Shown here piece by piece: positions 15,195-16,723 of a stretch of DNA of 16,723 bases. The notes below the pieces were generated by a model, which had not been told where the DNA came from, searched no databases, and saw nothing but the letters and a program-made list of their open reading frames with translations. The DNA comes from JBMNSK01 sp050945155. GTDB taxonomy: Bacteria > Actinomycetota > Coriobacteriia > Coriobacteriales > Eggerthellaceae. The stretch is from contig JBMNSK010000030.1 of NCBI GenBank assembly GCA_050945155.1, positions 1-16,723 on the forward strand, given 5' to 3'. The translations under genes were made by a program, and so were the position numbers. Within the stretch, counting starts at the first letter, position 1. Each line of letters begins with the position of its first letter.

Positions 15195-16723
15195 ATGAAA
15201 GTAGTATTACCCGATGGTTCTTCAAGAGAACTCAAAGACGGAGCGCGTGTTGCAGATCTTGCAGCTGACATCGGTGCTGGCTTAGCTCGAGCCGCAATCG
15301 CTGGCACAGTAAATGATAAGCTGGTAGACCTCGGCTACACTCTGAGTGAAGGCGATAGGGTTACTATAGTTACCAAAAAATCTCCCGAGGCACTCGATTT
15401 AATGAGGCACTCGTGCGCCCATGTTATGGCTGCTGCTTTACAGGAGCTCTACGGTAAGGTTGAGTTTGGTATTGGTCCAGCCATTGAGGATGGCTTTTAC
15501 TATGACATCAAGATGGACCATACGCTTAACCCCGATGATTTCGATGCTATTGAAGAGAAGATGGCAGAAATCGTAAAGGAAGCACGGCCTTTTGTCCGTC
15601 GCGTTGTAGACCGCGATGAGGCAAAGAATATATTTGCTGACCAGCCACTTAAGCTGGAGCTTATTGATGAAATGCCAGCCGATGCGGTAATTACCACCTA
15701 TTCCATTGGCAGCTTTACCGACCTGTGCCGTGGACCGCATCTTCCCGACACCTCCTATGTGGGAGTTTTCAAGCTCATGAAGCTTGCCGGTGCCTATTGG
15801 CGTGGTGACTCTGACCGCGAGATGCTTACGCGTATCTACGGTACGGCGTTCTTCTCAAAGAAAGAGCTTGAGGAATACCTGCACAACAGGGAAGAGGCCG
15901 AGAAGCGCGACCACCGCAAACTGGGTCGTGAGCTTGAAATCTATGTGATGGATCCGCTCGCCGGCGTTGGTTTGCCGCTCTATCTTCCAAATGGTGCACG
16001 CATTATTCGCACGATGGAGGAGTGGCTGCGCAAGGACTTGTACCGCCGTGGCTATGAAGAGGTTATTACGCCTCATATCTACAATGCTGATGTGTGGAAG
16101 ACGTCTGGTCACTATGACTTCTACCACGACAATATGTACTTCTTCAATATTAATGAAGGTTCGGAAGACAACCCGCATCCCGTTGAGTATGGCGTAAAAC
16201 CCATGAACTGCCCGGGACACGTTATGCTCTACCGCAGCAAGGTTCGTTCCTATCGTGACCTGCCTCTGCGCTTCTTCGAATTCGGTACGGTATATCGTCA
16301 TGAGATGAGCGGTGTTGTCCATGGTCTGATGCGCGCTCGCGGGTTTACCCAGGATGATGCGCACGTATTTTGTCGCGAGGACCAGGTAGTTGATGAGACT
16401 ATCGCCATTCTGGACATTGTTGACTTCATCATGGGAACCTTCGGCTTTGATTACACGGCTGAGATTTCAACGCGTCCCGAGAAATCTATTGGTACCGATG
16501 AGATGTGGGACCACGCAACGAATGCGCTGAAGGAAGCCTGCGCCCGCCATAACCTTGAATATGAGATTAATGAAGGCGATGGAGCCTTCTATGGCCCAAA
16601 GATTGACATTAAGGTAAAGGATGCCATTGGTCGTACCTGGCAGTGCTCAACCGTTCAGGTTGACTTCAACCTTCCTGAGCGTTTTGATTTGCGCTACCGC
16701 ACCGACAACAATACCGAAGAGCG
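15195..16723 (+). CDS. thrS: Threonyl-tRNA synthetase (5' part, cut by the window edge)
   Basis: Class II synthetase charging tRNA-Thr; 509 codons are visible and the frame is open to the window end. Residues 1-60 form the TGS domain. The editing domain has the HxxxH pair H72/H76 and the C178/H182 pair in DLCRGPH, matching E. coli H73/H77 and C182/H186, so clearance of Ser-tRNA-Thr should be intact. The catalytic core shows MNCPGH with zinc ligand C339, motif 2 around FRFGTVYRHE-like FFEFGTVYRHEMSG, and the second zinc ligand H390, with the same 51-residue spacing as E. coli C334/H385. The third ligand and anticodon domain lie beyond the edge. The start is ATG 15195, with AAAGGA ending 6 nt upstream; an ATG at 15189 has no room for a ribosome binding site. 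Confidence 0.97.
   Translation, partial: MKVVLPDGSSRELKDGARVADLAADIGAGLARAAIAGTVNDKLVDLGYTLSEGDRVTIVTKKSPEALDLMRHSCAHVMAAALQELYGKVEFGIGPAIEDGFYYDIKMDHTLNPDDFDAIEEKMAEIVKEARPFVRRVVDRDEAKNIFADQPLKLELIDEMPADAVITTYSIGSFTDLCRGPHLPDTSYVGVFKLMKLAGAYWRGDSDREMLTRIYGTAFFSKKELEEYLHNREEAEKRDHRKLGRELEIYVMDPLAGVGLPLYLPNGARIIRTMEEWLRKDLYRRGYEEVITPHIYNADVWKTSGHYDFYHDNMYFFNINEGSEDNPHPVEYGVKPMNCPGHVMLYRSKVRSYRDLPLRFFEFGTVYRHEMSGVVHGLMRARGFTQDDAHVFCREDQVVDETIAILDIVDFIMGTFGFDYTAEISTRPEKSIGTDEMWDHATNALKEACARHNLEYEINEGDGAFYGPKIDIKVKDAIGRTWQCSTVQVDFNLPERFDLRYRTDNNTEE

Noticed and set aside
16700..16723. thrS as a truncated or broken gene
   Set aside because: The frame is open to the last base and all expected motifs up to there are present; the gene is cut only by the window edge.
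139..16723. A mobile element, CRISPR array, prophage or defence system
   Set aside because: No transposase, integrase, regular short repeats, toxin-antitoxin pair or defence domains are seen. The NYN-LOTUS gene alone is not evidence for a defence locus.

Overview
This is an ordinary-looking chromosomal segment from a bacterium with mid-range GC. It probably belongs to the Actinomycetota, class Coriobacteriia, near Atopobium/Lancefieldella/Olsenella. That placement is an inference from protein flavour (a 470-aa trigger factor and a ClpX, both with Lys/Ser-rich tails), frequent GTG/TTG starts, an apparently leaderless mRNA and tRNA genes that encode their CCA end. I could not run a search to confirm it.

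The left half (about 139-7965) is mostly on the minus strand. A two-gene unit encodes a NYN-nuclease/double-LOTUS protein followed by a CPA1-type Na+/H+ antiporter. Next are plus-strand tRNA-His and tRNA-Leu-unrelated partner tRNA-Lys, closed by two tandem terminators. Then come, on the minus strand, a secreted lipoprotein of unknown function and the Ser/Thr:Na+ symporter sstT lying upstream of it. A 374-bp non-coding stretch leads to plus-strand tRNA-Leu(TAG), which is convergent with a spermidine-synthase-like SAM-fold protein.

The right half (8255-16723) is all plus strand and forms a proteostasis/translation cluster. It contains tig, a possible 12-codon leader ORF, clpP, clpX, valS, and a membrane double-zinc-ribbon gene overlapping valS by 4 nt. 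After a strong terminator comes thrS, cut by the window edge. Trigger factor receives nascent chains at the ribosome, ClpXP degrades unfolded or tagged proteins, and the two synthetases supply Val-tRNA and Thr-tRNA.

I found no mobile element, CRISPR array, prophage or defence island, and no convincing new multi-gene system. The points most worth a second look are the leaderless-type promoter at 7965-8001, the leader ORF with a strong Shine-Dalgarno before clpP, the perfect inverted repeat in the divergent tig promoter region, the NYN-LOTUS protein coupled to an antiporter, and the zinc-ribbon gene coupled to valS.
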